A DNA stretch of 64,000 nucleotides, from contig JAKGHH010000001.1 of the NCBI GenBank assembly GCA_022828595.1, forward strand, positions 122,896,999-122,960,998, written 5' to 3'. Every line of letters begins with the position of its first letter. Position 1 is the stretch's first letter. Below are positions 35,891 to 46,463 of the stretch, piece after piece. This stretch comes from Nelumbo lutea. Taxonomy: Eukaryota; Streptophyta; Magnoliopsida; Proteales; Nelumbonaceae. The notes under the pieces were generated by a model. That model made no database searches, was not told the DNA's origin, and worked only from the letters and a program-made list of their open reading frames with translations. The position numbers and the translations under genes were made by a program.

Positions 35891-36243
35891 TGTAGAGATG
35901 TAGAGCAATAGTTAGTGCTGTTATATTGCTGTTATTTTATTTATTGTGGTCCCCACTACTGCTGTTAGTTCCCACTTTATATTTGTTGTTAGGTTGCTGT
36001 TAGCAATGTTAGTTTTATTAGTTATTTGCTTATGTAAGCAGTAGGGGCATTAATGTAATTGACATCTTATTTTTTGATATTACTATAGATAGCTGAGTGG
36101 GGTGGCAACTCAAACTATCACTCTTTCTCTCATCTTTTTCTTCTGTCTTCTCTCTTCCTTTCTTCTTCTTCTTCTTCTCTGGTATTTTTTCTTCATTAAA
36201 TTGCATCAAGAATTGTACTGATTATAGTCCGGATTTGCCAACT
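35891..36243 (+). repeat. 3' LTR of copia-1
   Basis: It starts TGTAGAGATGTAGAGC directly after the purine tract and ends CAACT before the AAAAC target duplication. Differences from the 5' LTR (a 36-bp length difference, shorter CTT run and scattered substitutions) indicate an insertion that is not recent. Confidence 0.88.
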
Positions 36244-36248
36244 AAAAC

Positions 36249-37200
36249 AAAACTTCAAAACCCATGTAAGAAACTCCAAGCCGATCAAGCCTCAAAGAAA
36301 CCAATAGAAATCAGGAAAAATTCTGAACACCCTAGGCCAAATACAGATATGTACAGTACAAAATACAAGGTTTTGCACTCTACATATTTGTATTTGTACT
36401 CCTTCCAAACCGAGTCTTAGCAATAACAGATTCCAAAAGACAGATCAAACAGAAACAAAACTTGAACAACAAAGCCAACAGAGACAGAATCACATCAAAC
36501 CCCACTAACAAACACTCTTACTCGATAAAGCCAAAGACAGACAAAAAACTTCAAAAGCTATGGCCTTTGATCCGTTGAATCACTAATATTGTCTTGAGAC
36601 TTTCTTGATCTTTAACATCTTCTTGTTTGGTCCAATCCCAAAGAGACTCCCTTTTAGTCTAGTGAAAGCTTTTGAAACCAAGACACTTCTATGGTTTCTT
36701 TGTTTTTCAAGTCTTCTATTTGTTATATCAAACTTCTTGGACTTCAATGAGTGCCAAGGGTTCTCATTAATCCTTTCCAGTTCCAGAACTGCATTCTTTT
36801 TAAAAAATTGGACAGCAATCATTGTTGTAGATTTTTCGATATCAGCTTCTTCTGATCTAGTTGTACTCGAAATATAATTCTCACTTGCCAAAGTTGGATG
36901 GGCTTGAACATCTTCAGCATTCTCCCTTACAGGCATCTTGTAACACTCCTCTAGTTCTTGAAATATCTTTTTCGTGAAGGGTTCACCTCCCAACACAAGC
37001 AAACCCAATGTTCTACCTTCTGCGGCTGCATCAACCACTTTGTTCAAATCAAAAGCCTTGTTGATACAGTGAGTTTCATCAATAAGCACTCCCTCCTCAG
37101 ATGACTCACTTAGAATCTCAGCTTCATCAGAAAACCCATCATCTTCCTGGGTTTTTTCTTCCTTAGTTAAAGGTCTTGTAATGTGAATCTTTTAGCTTGG
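36249..37200 (-). pseudogene. Unrecognised minus-strand coding fragment (probably retroelement or retrogene derived)
   Basis: An open minus-strand frame runs from a stop near 37,190 down to 36,583. It includes TRPLTKEEKTQEDDGFSDEA, AFDLNKVVDAAAEGRTLG, EPFTKKIFQELEECYKMP and NRRLEKQRNHRSVLVSKAF. It is Glu/Lys-rich and hydrophilic. Its 3' side runs through 36,249 and, across copia-1, to the poly-A at about 30,650, so it looks like the 3' part of a reverse-transcribed sequence. It might be a LINE ORF1 or a processed host transcript. I do not recognise a domain. Confidence 0.4.
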
Positions 37201-37245
37201 CTTGTTGTTTTGGTGTGTCGACTTGACACCTAATTGGAATGTACT

Positions 37246-38295
37246 TGTTTTTTTTTTTTTTTCAATAAAACTTTTCTACTTTATTCTTCAAAAAAAAGTA
37301 TCGATCTTCCCATCATCAACCTTCCAACAAAATGCCTCAATTTTTAAGGGAGTTGGCTTACACCAGACTTCATTCACAAGAAAAAAGGTCCCTTAGGTTG
37401 GGTATCCAAATCCTCCTATCTGGCTTAGAGGGAACAACTGCTATTTTCTCAAGGATTGCAGGCTCAACAACAAGAGAACATTCATGCTCCCTTAAGCCTC
37501 TTTTAAAACCCAAATTACAAGCAAAACCCTCAATGATAGAGGAAATTTAAATGGTTGACTAAGGAAATTGAAGTTTGATGCACATGGGTAAAGAGAAGTG
37601 CAGATGGCTTATCTAGGCAAGGGGTGAATAGGAATTCTGCTTTTTGGGATCAGTTGTAATTGTTCCTTTTCATTTTGGGTGTATGTTAGCATTTTTTGGG
37701 GAGTTAAGATATTTTAGCTCCCCTCCTCTTTAAGCTTATTCTAAATTAATGAAACTTATTTTTATTGATAAAAAACCCCTCAGTGATAGAGTAGAAATTT
37801 GAGATGGGCTTTTTCTTAAAATGAGAGATATCAAAAAAGGGTAAGGAGATCAGCCAATTCTGTGGTTGACAATTTGGAAAAGTAGGGGACTCTTAGGGAA
37901 AGCTTGTTTTGGGCTGTATTGTAAGATTTGAGAGATAGCAAAAAGTGTTGGAAAGGCTTCTTTTAGAGGTATGTCACCCACCCACAGGTCTTCCCAAAAA
38001 AAGTGCTTTATTCCTTGAGTTAACATCATACTTGACATGGTCTATGGGAGGACAACATGAATCTCTTTCCAAGGGGAAGCTAAAATAGCTTGAGGAGATA
38101 CACCAGCATCCCAACCATTCTCCATTAATCCACATATGTTTGCTAGTTGCTACTACCCTATACCAAAGTCTCATTCTCAATTGGCAATCTCCACAACCAT
38201 TTCCATAGCAAAGCTAGATTCTTGGACACCACATTCCCCTACTTCGAGCTTCCTTGATTCTTACTCAGTTACTCCCACAAGCTACTTCCCACTTT
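37246..38295 (-). mobile_element. Minus-strand LINE fragment, truncated at both ends
   Basis: On the minus strand the frame reads VVSKNLALLWKWLWRLPIEN (about 38,235-38,180), NGEWLGCWCIS (about 38,115), KHFFWEDLWVGDIPLKEAFP (about 38,000) and, beyond an insertion, VVPSKPDRRIWIPNLRD (about 37,430) and EVWCKPTPLKIEAFCWKVDD (about 37,350). This is the region between RT and the zf-RVT of LINE ORF2, as in the plus-strand LINEs nearby. It ends in a poly-A tail at about 37,262-37,246 without any RNase H, so its 3' end is unusual. It is split by a LINE tail at 37,549-37,776. Confidence 0.75.
37549..37776 (+). mobile_element. 5'-truncated LINE tail with target-site duplication
   Basis: Only the last codons of ORF2 (ADGLSRQGVNRNSAFWDQL, stop at about 37,665), the 3' UTR and a short poly-A remain. 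The flanks at 37,523-37,548 and about 37,772-37,800 are near-identical copies of about 26 bp (CTCAATGATAGAGGAAATTT against CTCAGTGATAGAGTAGAAAT, each preceded by AAAACC). That is the mark of target-primed reverse transcription. It inserted into the opposite-strand LINE fragment. Confidence 0.85.
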
Positions 38296-38351
38296 TTTAG
38301 TGAATGGTTATGGACCATAAAGGTGGAACATCCAAGCCTAAAATAAATAGG

Positions 38352-39939
38352 AGAGTAGAGAGGAACCAGATCCCAATCACCTATCTTCAGTTTGTAGATG
38401 ATCTCATGACCTTTTGTGAAGGGGGTATTAGTGACAAGGTAGCAAACCTGAAGGAGATAATCATAGGTTTCGAAATAATCTCCAATCTGAAAATAAATTT
38501 GGAAAAGAGTTGCATAGCGGGTATTAGCTTGGAGGATGAGGAGATTAAGGGTATTGCGGAGTGTCTCGAGTGTTCCATCTCTTCTTGGCCTATGTTTTAC
38601 TTAGGGCTTCCATTAGGGGCAAATCCTAGGCATATTTGGAATCCAGTGCTAGAAAAGTTTTAGAAGAGATTAGCTTCATGGAAGAAGAATTACATATCTT
38701 TGGGTGGTAGAATTACCTTAATAAGAGCTACATTGGCAACCTTACCCACTTATTTTCAGTTTGTCTTTAGGATACCACCTAAGAAAGCTAGGAAGTTGGA
38801 GAAGTTAATGAGAAAATTTCTGTGGGAACTTGGACAAGGGAAAAAGGATCATTTAATTAAGTGGTAAATTGTGTGTAGAAGTAAAGAAGAGGGGGGTTTG
38901 GGAATAGGGAGGGTGGTTGAAAAAATCAAGCTTTATTAAAGAAATGGCTATGATGATGACCATTGGAAAGCAAGAGGCTTTGGCATGAAGTGGTGGGAAG
39001 CATTTATGGGAGTTTGGCAAGTGGTTGGGATGCTGGTGTTTCAAGGTAGGCTAACTTGGCAACACCTTGGAAGGCCATTCACAACACCCTTCCTCATTTT
39101 CTTAGGTTTGTTAGGTATGAAGTTTTCTTTGGTAATGCTGTTCGGTTTTGGGAAGATATTTGGATCGGAAGTACCCCTCTAAAGGATTTATTCCCTTTGT
39201 TATTTTTTGTTTCATTGTATAAAAAAGAGGTGCTCTCAAAATTTATCTTATATTCGGGGATATGACTCCTACTTGGGATTTCGGTTTTTGTAGGGGATTA
39301 AGGGATGCGGAAATTGACTTCCTCTCTAACTTGCTTTGTTTTCTTAATCAGGTTTGTTTAGATCCCTCCAAGCCAGACAAAAGGGTGTGAGCTTGTAGAC
39401 CCAAAGGGACCTTTACTTGTGCTTCTTACTTCAAATCCATTTCTCAATCCTCTGTCCAACAACCTTTTCCCTCAAAGGAAATTTGGTGTAGGCCGGTTGC
39501 CCCAAAGGTTGTAGCTTTTTGTTGGGAAGTGTATTATGGGAAAGTAAATACTCTAGGTAACCTACAAAAGCGAAGATCCTTCCTTTGTATTTCTTACAAC
39601 TGGTGTACCCTCTGTAGAGCTCATGGGGAGGATTGTTTTCATATACTAATATCTTGTCCATTCTCTGCAGACTTATGGGCTTGGCTACTCTCATTGTTTG
39701 GGGGTAATTGGAGCTTGCTAGCAGAAGTCCGCATGATCTTTGAACGGTCTACTTTCCCTTGGCATATGAAAAGTGGGAGAATTATGTGGAGATGTGCTTG
39801 AGCTGCATTGATTTGGACTATATGGGAAGAAAAGAATGGTAGAATATTTCAAGAGAAGGAGAGGAACAAGCAGGAACTGAAGGACTATGTGTTGAATAGG
39901 GCAATCCTATGGGAAGTCTTCGGAAAGTTTTCATCAATT
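38352..39939 (+). mobile_element. LINE-1, piece 1 of 4 (RT end to zf-RVT)
   Basis: 5'-truncated L1-type LINE starting inside the RT. Catalytic motif C is in QIPITYLQFVDDLMTF (about 38,375-38,420). The thumb follows (LKINLEKSCIAGISLEDEEI, YLGLPLGANPRHIWNPVLEK), then KRLASWKKNYISLGGRITLI, LEKLMRKFLWELGQGKKDHL and SKEEGGLGIGRV. At 39,475-39,940 come IWCRPVAPKVVAFCWEVYYG and a zf-RVT finger CTLCRAHGEDCFHILISC. The frame ends where LINE-2 inserted (LWEVFGKFSSI). Possible start duplication AAATAAATAGGAG at about 38,340 resembles AAACAAATAGGAA after the poly-A at 62,440. Confidence 0.85.
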
Positions 39940-39964
39940 TGTACTTAAACAGTTTGCTCATTGC

Positions 39965-41160
39965 TTGGGTGGGGTGCTGATGGGATTCAACAAAAGAAAT
40001 CTGGGGGTAGTCGAGCTTCAGGTCATTGGAATCAAGATTGAAAATGTCTCAAGATCCCTCGATATCAGCTCTAGTGGAGTTTGGGTCAAGGTGTGGGTGG
40101 TGTCTGAATTCGAACAGGTGTGGTGGGGAAGAAGTCCAGAGCTAGAAGATGAAGCTATGCTGGTTTGGTGGTGGACACGTGGAGGAAGGTTAGTGGGAAA
40201 AGTTGCAAGCTCGCATGAGTTTTCCAAATTAGCATTTAATCAGTCGGTGGGGGAAGTCCAGGCGACAAGTCTGCCACTTAAAGTAATTAATTCAATTTTT
40301 TTTGAAAAAACCAAAAGTGGGGTGGGTGTTTTATCTTTTGCTGATGTGGCAAGGCTTTCAAGTATACCAAGCGGTGGTCTTCGAAGGGCCCAGTTTGAGT
40401 TGGGGGGGTTATGGCCGGTTCGGTTACTAAACCGAACATGTTCTTTAGTGACCCACATGACCACTTAAAACGTCACGTGGGTCGGGGTAAGGAGATGGGA
40501 GCTGGGCTGACGATGGACCGCTCACCTGCTTGGGACAAGATGCAGTGGCGGAAAAAGGTTCCTCAGGGGGAGTTGTTGTGGTTACGCTTGCGAGATCGTG
40601 AAGTTCCAAGCCCTATGAGATGTTTCGGTAAGAAACCAAATCCTAGATTTGAAAGAGTAAGGTGTGAAGAAGATGCTAGGGCGGATGAAGGATGGGTTCG
40701 TTGCAGGGAGCTCAGTGAGGACTTGGACGTAAACTCAGTTAGTAGTTCTAGTCTGGGTAGTGTGAAGGATGAGGCTGGTTTTGGTGAAGGTGTGTTGGGC
40801 CTGCACTTGGTGAGCTTATTTTAGGGGGACATAGAAGAGGTGAGGAGATGTAGACTAGGCGGCTCTGAAGGCTTGATCGATGCGGTGGGGGGTCTTGGAA
40901 CTTTGGGAGTAAGTGAGACTGCTGAACCTCATGGGAGTAGCCCTTCTTCAAGGCTCCAGATTGTGCAAGGTGCAACTAGTGTGGCAAATCAAGAGAACCT
41001 GACGCAGAGTGGCAAATCAACTAGTGTGGCAAATCTGCCTCTCTGGATTGTGGAGAGGCGGATGAAGGATCAGGAGGGGGAGCCGTTAGGAAGGTTTAGA
41101 AATGAGAAGGTGTGGGAAATTATTGAAGGAGTTTTAATGAGTTGGAACAAAATGTTTTGA
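39965..41160 (+). pseudogene. LINE-2 ORF1-like region, degenerate
   Basis: Three overlapping open stretches (39,965-40,468, 40,411-40,824 and 40,840-41,160) hold a hydrophilic protein with no recognised domain. They include DEAMLVWWWTRGGRLVGKVA, VGVLSFADVARLSS and RFERVRCEEDARADEGWVRC. Their position just before the endonuclease fits ORF1, the RNA-binding protein of L1-type LINEs, but they do not resemble the LINE-3 ORF1 beyond a SFA-like patch. The N-terminus is probably lost by 5' truncation. Two frame changes show that it is dead. Confidence 0.5.
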
Positions 41161-41502
41161 GGAGGGAGGGTTTGACTGAGACCAGAGGGGAGGGGTCACG
41201 AGGGAATAGATTAGGAAAGGAGAGGAGAAATGGAGGGGGATGTGTTGGTGGAAGGAAGTAAGAAAGAGGATTCAATAGCAGAATTTGTGGGGAAACTGGG
41301 CTGTAGATCGGAGAACTTGAACATCCTGAAAGGCGGCTTACAGAAAAGAAAGGAGGCGATCAAAGTGAAGAAAAGGAGATCGAGCGAAGTTTAGAGGTTG
41401 AGAAGGGATGTGGATGGTGATAAAAAGTTTGGGGTGAAAGGAGACGGAAGAAAAGGAGGGAAGTAGTGGGCAGGTGAAGAAGGGACGTGAGTGAGATTTG
41501 TT

Positions 41503-42400
41503 AATGGAGATCCTTAGCTGGAATGTGAGGGGTATAGGAAGTGCAAGGAAAAGAGCTATGATCAAAGAGGTGTTAAAGCGGTTTGATCCTGACATTGTTT
41601 TAATACAAGAGTTCAAAAAAATGGATTTTGATGGTGGATGGGCTAGGAGTCTTTGGAGAGCTAGGGGGATCAGTTGGGTAGCTGCCTCCTCATGGGGAGC
41701 CTCAGGGGGGATAGTTACTTTGTGGAAGAAAGATGTGGTTGAAGGTGTGGAGGAGCTTATTGGGAAATTTTCAGTTTCATTGAAGTTCAAGCAGCAAGCG
41801 GATGGTTACGAATGGGTTTTGACAAATGTTTATGGTCCAAATGATTACAGAGAGGAAGGCGTTTTGGGAGGAACTAGCGGATATCAGAGGACTCTGGGAT
41901 GGGCCTTGGTGTGTGGGTGGGGACTTCAATGTGATTAGATTCACGGAGGACACCAATATTAGCAATCAGAGGGTGACAACTAGTATGAGGAAGTTTAATC
42001 GGTTTGTGGATGCTTTTGAACTCAAAGAGATTCCCTTAGCCCAAAAGTCATTCGCTTGGTCCAATCTCCAATCAAGTCCTAATTGTTCTAAGCTGGATAG
42101 GTTTCTTTTCTCTTTGGACTGGGAAGACCATTGGGGCAACCTTGCATCTAGGGCTCTTCCTAGACTGACATCGGATCATTGGCCAATTATGTTATGCAAA
42201 GAGGAGAGAAGGATTGGAGGCCCTACTCCTTTCAAGTTTGAGAATATGTGGTTGCTACATCCTGGTTTAAATGCGAGAATTAAGGATTGGTGGAGTGATT
42301 GTAACCCAGATGTGGATTGGGAAGGCATGAAATTTCATAAGAAGCTCCAGTTTTTGAAAGCCAAGCTCAAGGTGTGGAATTAGGTGGAATTTGGGAGAAT
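41503..42400 (+). pseudogene. LINE-2 ORF2 endonuclease domain
   Basis: ATG at about 41,498-41,504 opens MEILSWNVRGIGSARKRAM, an APE-like endonuclease start. Motifs in order: DIVLIQEFKK (catalytic Glu), SWGASGGIVTLW, VLTNVYGPNDY; then, after a frameshift at about 41,850, CVGGDFNVIRF, SKLDRFLFSLDW and RLTSDHWPIML (the SDH motif). It would nick target DNA to prime reverse transcription. All key motifs survive, but the frameshift and a stop at about 42,381 break the protein. Confidence 0.85.
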
Positions 42401-42762
42401 AGAAGAAAGGAAGAGTTCATTGATGGATCAAATTGAGTTCCTTGACACGAAAGAAGAAAGGGGTGAATTTGGACAACCAGACACAGAACATAGAAGGGGC
42501 TTGAGAAGTTAGAGGAGTGTTTACTTAAGGAGGAAATAAATTGGAGGCAAAAATCTTGTTGCAAATGGCTGCAAGAGGGAGATAGAAATACCAGATTTTT
42601 TCATTTTGTGGCAAATGGAAGGGGAAGGAAAAACATGATCACAAGGCTGGAAGTGGATGGGGTTGCTCTAACACAACAAAATGAAATAGCAAGGGCATTT
42701 GTTGAACAACACTTTATGTCCATTCTAAGAAGGCCAATCGGGGGGGGATATGGCTTGAAGGT

Positions 42763-43041
42763 TTGGATTGGCCAAATGTAGGGGAGGATAATAGGCAGAG
42801 GTTGGAAAGAAGGTTTGAGTTAGATGAGATTAAGGAGGCTGTGTTTTCTATGGACAGAACAAAAGCCCTAGGCCCGGATGGTTTTACAATGGCCTTCTAT
42901 CAAGATTGTTGGGAGATCATGAAAGGTGACCTTTTGCTAGTGTTTGATGAATTTTATAGAAGAGGTGTGATCAACCCAGGGTTGAATTCCACTTTTCTAG
43001 CATTGGTCCCTAAGAAGAAAGATGCATCCCACACAGGAATT
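42763..43041 (+). pseudogene. LINE-2 RT, N-terminal part
   Basis: The frame reads FELDEIKEAVFSMDRTKALG, PDGFTMAFYQDCWEIMKGDL and FLALVPKKKDASH, the early RT motifs (PDGF and LxPKK). It is cut at 43,042 by the 1.9-kb element. On the far side the frame resumes at LEKAYDLVERSF. By comparison with LINE-3 about 75 codons of RT are missing at the junction. Confidence 0.8.
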
Positions 43042-44957
43042 TGTTAGACAGTTTTGTATGCCCTTAGCTTTAGTCCATTTTGATGTACTTTTGACATTTA
43101 GTGTAAATAAATAAAGTACGTGTTTGATTCATGTTGTTTGGTATAATTCTGTGTAATACCCTAAAACTGGACACTTATAGAAACTTGTGTTAGTTTTAAA
43201 TGATCACAGCCATTGGACAAGTCTGGGGAGATTTATCCTGCCAAGGTTGATACTGATGTGCCACCAAGTGTTGGGATGGCTTGTTTTGGCCATCAGGGTA
43301 AGACCCAAGGCACATGCAGTATGGGATTGCTTGAACCCTTGAACCGGACCAGATTTCCAGTATTGCCCTAGACCTTAGAGACAAAAGGGCAAAACTGGAA
43401 AGTTACACCTGACCCCTGGACTCGATTATGACACATCACTAGGTGTCGGATCGGGCTGTCTTTGATATGTCAATTAGTGAGATCCTTAGTGGGGGTCAAA
43501 ACCTGGACATGTTGGGGCAGTCTGAGAATTCATCTGAGTGAGTTATCATAGTGACAGGATTAGCCCCTTTGCCTGACAATGGTAATGATCGGGAATGCAC
43601 TCTCTCTGATGGAAACCAAACTGCCGGCAGTTGATTTCAATCGTTGGAATTTTGTTTTGCAAAATTAATATATATATACATATATATGTATATGTACAGT
43701 TTCAAAAGATTTGCAAAAGGTTTTAATTCCCAGGATCCATGTGAGTAGAGAGTGCGACACTGTTCCTTGCAGCCAAGGGAGAGGTCTTCTCTTGTCGGGC
43801 AGTGCTTGATCATTAAAGGCTGAGAGGTTAAGTGTAAGACTATTTAGGATAATCCCTGATGGACTAATCTTGCATCTGCCCACAATCCCTGGGTTTTTAT
43901 AAGATGGCTTGGCCCAGGCACCACTTAATGTAAGTGTTGGGCCCATAGGTTCCATGTGATGGGCTCAAGGGGGTCACTGAGTTTTTCAATGAATTCGGCT
44001 GGGCCTTGTAATAAAGGCTGGGCCGAACCCATGTGGCTGGTGTGTAGATCAATGTTTGGGTCCCACGCCATACAAAGAAGCCCAACTGGGCAGCAGATTG
44101 GAAACTAGTTAAACATTGAACACTTAATAACCACCTATTCATGGGGCGAATCTGAGATTAATGTTAGTAAAAGGATTGGGCCTTTAACCTTATCCACTCT
44201 AGGAGACCAAATTCAAATTAGATTTGAATCTGGCAACCTCCTGATAAGATCAGGAGTAAGCTAACTTAATCTGCAGATAAGGTTAAGATTATCCCCTATC
44301 CAAATACTAATTTGGATTGGGATAACTCCCAATTAGGAGGTTTTTTAATCAAGAAGAAAGAGGAGAAACCCTAAGAGATATATCAGATTTCAAACCAGGG
44401 GTGGTATGCATTATATACCTTTGCGAATTGAGATTTGATCACACACAGACTCCAGAGAGAAGAGAAATAGTTCAGCCCTCTTCGACCCTGGAGTTCTCCT
44501 CCAGCCGCCGCCATTCCGTCTTGCAAGATTGGATCTTTGCAGCAATAGGAAGTCAAGAAATCAGTTCTTGACATCAGTCTTGCAGAAAAGACTAAAAAGG
44601 ATTTGATGTTCAGAGTTTCCAGAGGATTCTTGCGAAGGATCCAGTGTGTAGGATGCACCCTGTTGGTTCCGTTCCATCCACAACTGTGTCATCTTCAGTA
44701 GGAGCGGATCTTGGTTTCTTCTTTGGGCGTGAACACCAACTTTGGGAGATATTGCTTCTCCGGATCAGGTATATTCCTCCCTTTTGCTTTTGGTTCAGAT
44801 CTGGTTCGATTATGGTTCAAGTAGAATCCTTGAATATTGTATTCTAAATTTAGGGAATATGATTCCCAGTTGGGAGAAGGTAGGAAAATTTTTGAAATTT
44901 GCCCACCCATTCCGCACCCTTCATGGCGTCCATTAGATGGATCCTACCATTCTTTCA
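43042..44957 (+). mobile_element. 1.9-kb TGTTAGA element, copy 1 (in LINE-2)
   Basis: It shares most of its length with 60,037-61,950: start TGTTAGACAG, TGTAATACCCT, CTGGGGAGATTTATCCTG, GTCAAAACCTGGAC, TCTTGTCGGGCAGTG and TGTAGATCAATGTTTGGGTC. Near 44,840 it has ATTCTAAATTTAGGGAAT, matching TTCTAACATAGGGAAT in copy 2, and then a shared tail of about 100 bp. A TGTTAGA...TCTAACA pair suggests a long LTR of about 1.8 kb plus adjoining internal sequence, but no primer site was found. No coding frame. A TA-rich microsatellite lies at about 43,667-43,692. Confidence 0.65.
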
Positions 44958-44966
44958 ATGGTGTAA

Positions 44967-45903
44967 ATGGATCTTGGGGTGTGTTTGGAAAAGGCTTATG
45001 ACTTGGTGGAGCGGTCATTCTTATTGAAAGTTATGTCCAATTTTGGGTTTGGGACTCAATGGTGTAAATGGATCTTGGGGTGTGTTTGGAACGTTCATTA
45101 TTCTGTGCTAGTAAATGGGACAGTGGTGGGCTTCTTTCCGGCTGCTAGGGGAATAAGACAGGGTAACCCCCTTTCTCCTTTCCTATTTACTTTTGTTGCT
45201 GATGTTCTAGGGAGGTTGATTCATAGAGCAGATTCTAGGGGACTTATTAGAGGTTGGAGAATAGGGAGGGAGGATATTCCCCTTACCCACTTATAGTTTG
45301 TAGATGATACAATCCTGTTTTGTGAGGGTGGGAACCTGAATTATATCAGGAATTTGAAGTTGGCAATACAACTTTTTGAACAAATGCCCAACTTAAAGGT
45401 GAATTTTGAAAAAAGTTGTGTTGTGGGTGTGAACTTGGAGGAGGGTGAGATCAGGGAAAGTGTAGAAATTCTGGTGGGTTGTGAAGTCTCAAGTTGGCCA
45501 TTGAATTATCTAGGGATGCCTTTGGGTGATAACCCAAAGAAGGAGAGCTTTTTGGACTTCGGTGGTGGAATGATTCGAAAAAAGACTTGCCTCTTGGAAG
45601 AAGAATTATCTCTCCCTTGGTGGGAGGATTACACTGATTAAGGCTACTCTAGCTAATCCGCCCATTTACTTCCTCTTAGTGTTCAAAATTCCTACAAGGG
45701 TTTCTAACAGGTTGGAGAAGATGATGAGAGATTTCCTTTGGGAGCCGGGAGAAAATAAAAGAGACCATAGGGTGAGCTGGGAGGTGGTTATTGGAAGTAA
45801 AATCCTTGGTGGATTGGGGCTTGGGAACATTAGGAAAAGGAATGTGGCTCTTTTGGGGAAATGGTTATGGAGGCTCCCAATAGAAATGGAGACTATGGGC
45901 TAG
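44967..45903 (+). pseudogene. LINE-2 RT, catalytic and thumb part
   Basis: Motif A region: LEKAYDLVERSFLLKVMSN. Then WCKWILGCVWNVHYSVLVNG and motif B ARGIRQGNPLSPFLFTFV. Motif C is *FVDDTILFCEGG, with a TAG stop at 45,294-45,296 directly before FVDD. Thumb: NLKVNFEKSCVVGVNLEEGE, NYLGMPLGDNPKK; then LEKMMRDFLWEPGENKRDHR and GGLGLGNIRKRNVALLGKWL to 45,903. The reverse transcriptase would copy LINE RNA at the nicked target. Stops and shifts near 45,540-45,680 disable it. 44,958-44,991 duplicates 45,057-45,090. Confidence 0.85.
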
Positions 45904-46463
45904 AATTGTGGTGAGCATACATGGGATGGAGCAGAATGGATGGGATGCAGGGATCCGAGCAAGGACCACAAGTACGTCACCATGGAAAGCCATTCACGAC
46001 TTGCTTTCTTCTTTCTCCCCTCTCATCAGGTATGATCTAAACTCTGGTACTTCCATAAAATTCAGGGAACAAACTTGGGGGGGGGGGGAATGCCCCTCTT
46101 AAGGATTTGTTTCCTTCTGTGTATGCCCTCTCTGATCTAAAAAATGAGCTAGTTTCTTCTTTTGTTACCCCTTTGCCTTCCTCTTCTGGGTTTGGTTGGA
46201 ATTTGGTTTTGAGAAGAACTGTGAGAGATACCGACTTTAGCTGTATCTTGAGCCTCTTAGGTATCCTTGATAATGTTTTCTTGGACCCTTCTAAGTTAGA
46301 TTCTAGAATTTGGACCCCCACCACCACTTGCTCCTTTTCTTGTGCCTCTTTCTTCAAAGTCCTAAGTTAGCTTCCTAGTCCTGTTGGCCTTCCCTTCCTG
46401 GTTAAGGAAGTTTGGTGCAGACCTATTCTCCCTAGAGTCGGTAGTTTTTGTTGGGAATCCTAT

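Larger units (their letters stand above)
30737..36243 (+). mobile_element. Ty1/copia retrotransposon (copia-1), non-functional
   Basis: Two LTRs of about 354 bp flank a gag-pol region in copia order (integrase before RT). A 5-bp duplication AAAAC lies on both sides (30,732-30,736 and 36,244-36,248). The primer site TGGTATCAGAGCC at 31,091 directly follows the 5' LTR and matches initiator-Met tRNA; the purine tract TGAGGGGGAG ends at 35,890. The 3' LTR has about 36 bp (around 36,052-36,090) that the 5' LTR lacks, and the 5' LTR has a longer CTT run. Coding frames are broken, so it needs no further gene call as an active unit. Confidence 0.93.

Noticed and set aside
40018..40464. Minus-strand ORFs of 69 and 74 codons
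   Set aside because: Antisense to the LINE-2 ORF1-like frame, with no motif.
43665..44142. Minus-strand ORFs, similar in translation to 60,738-61,119
   Set aside because: The similarity is explained by the two copies of the 1.9-kb repeat. The frames have different lengths and no domain, so protein conservation is not supported.
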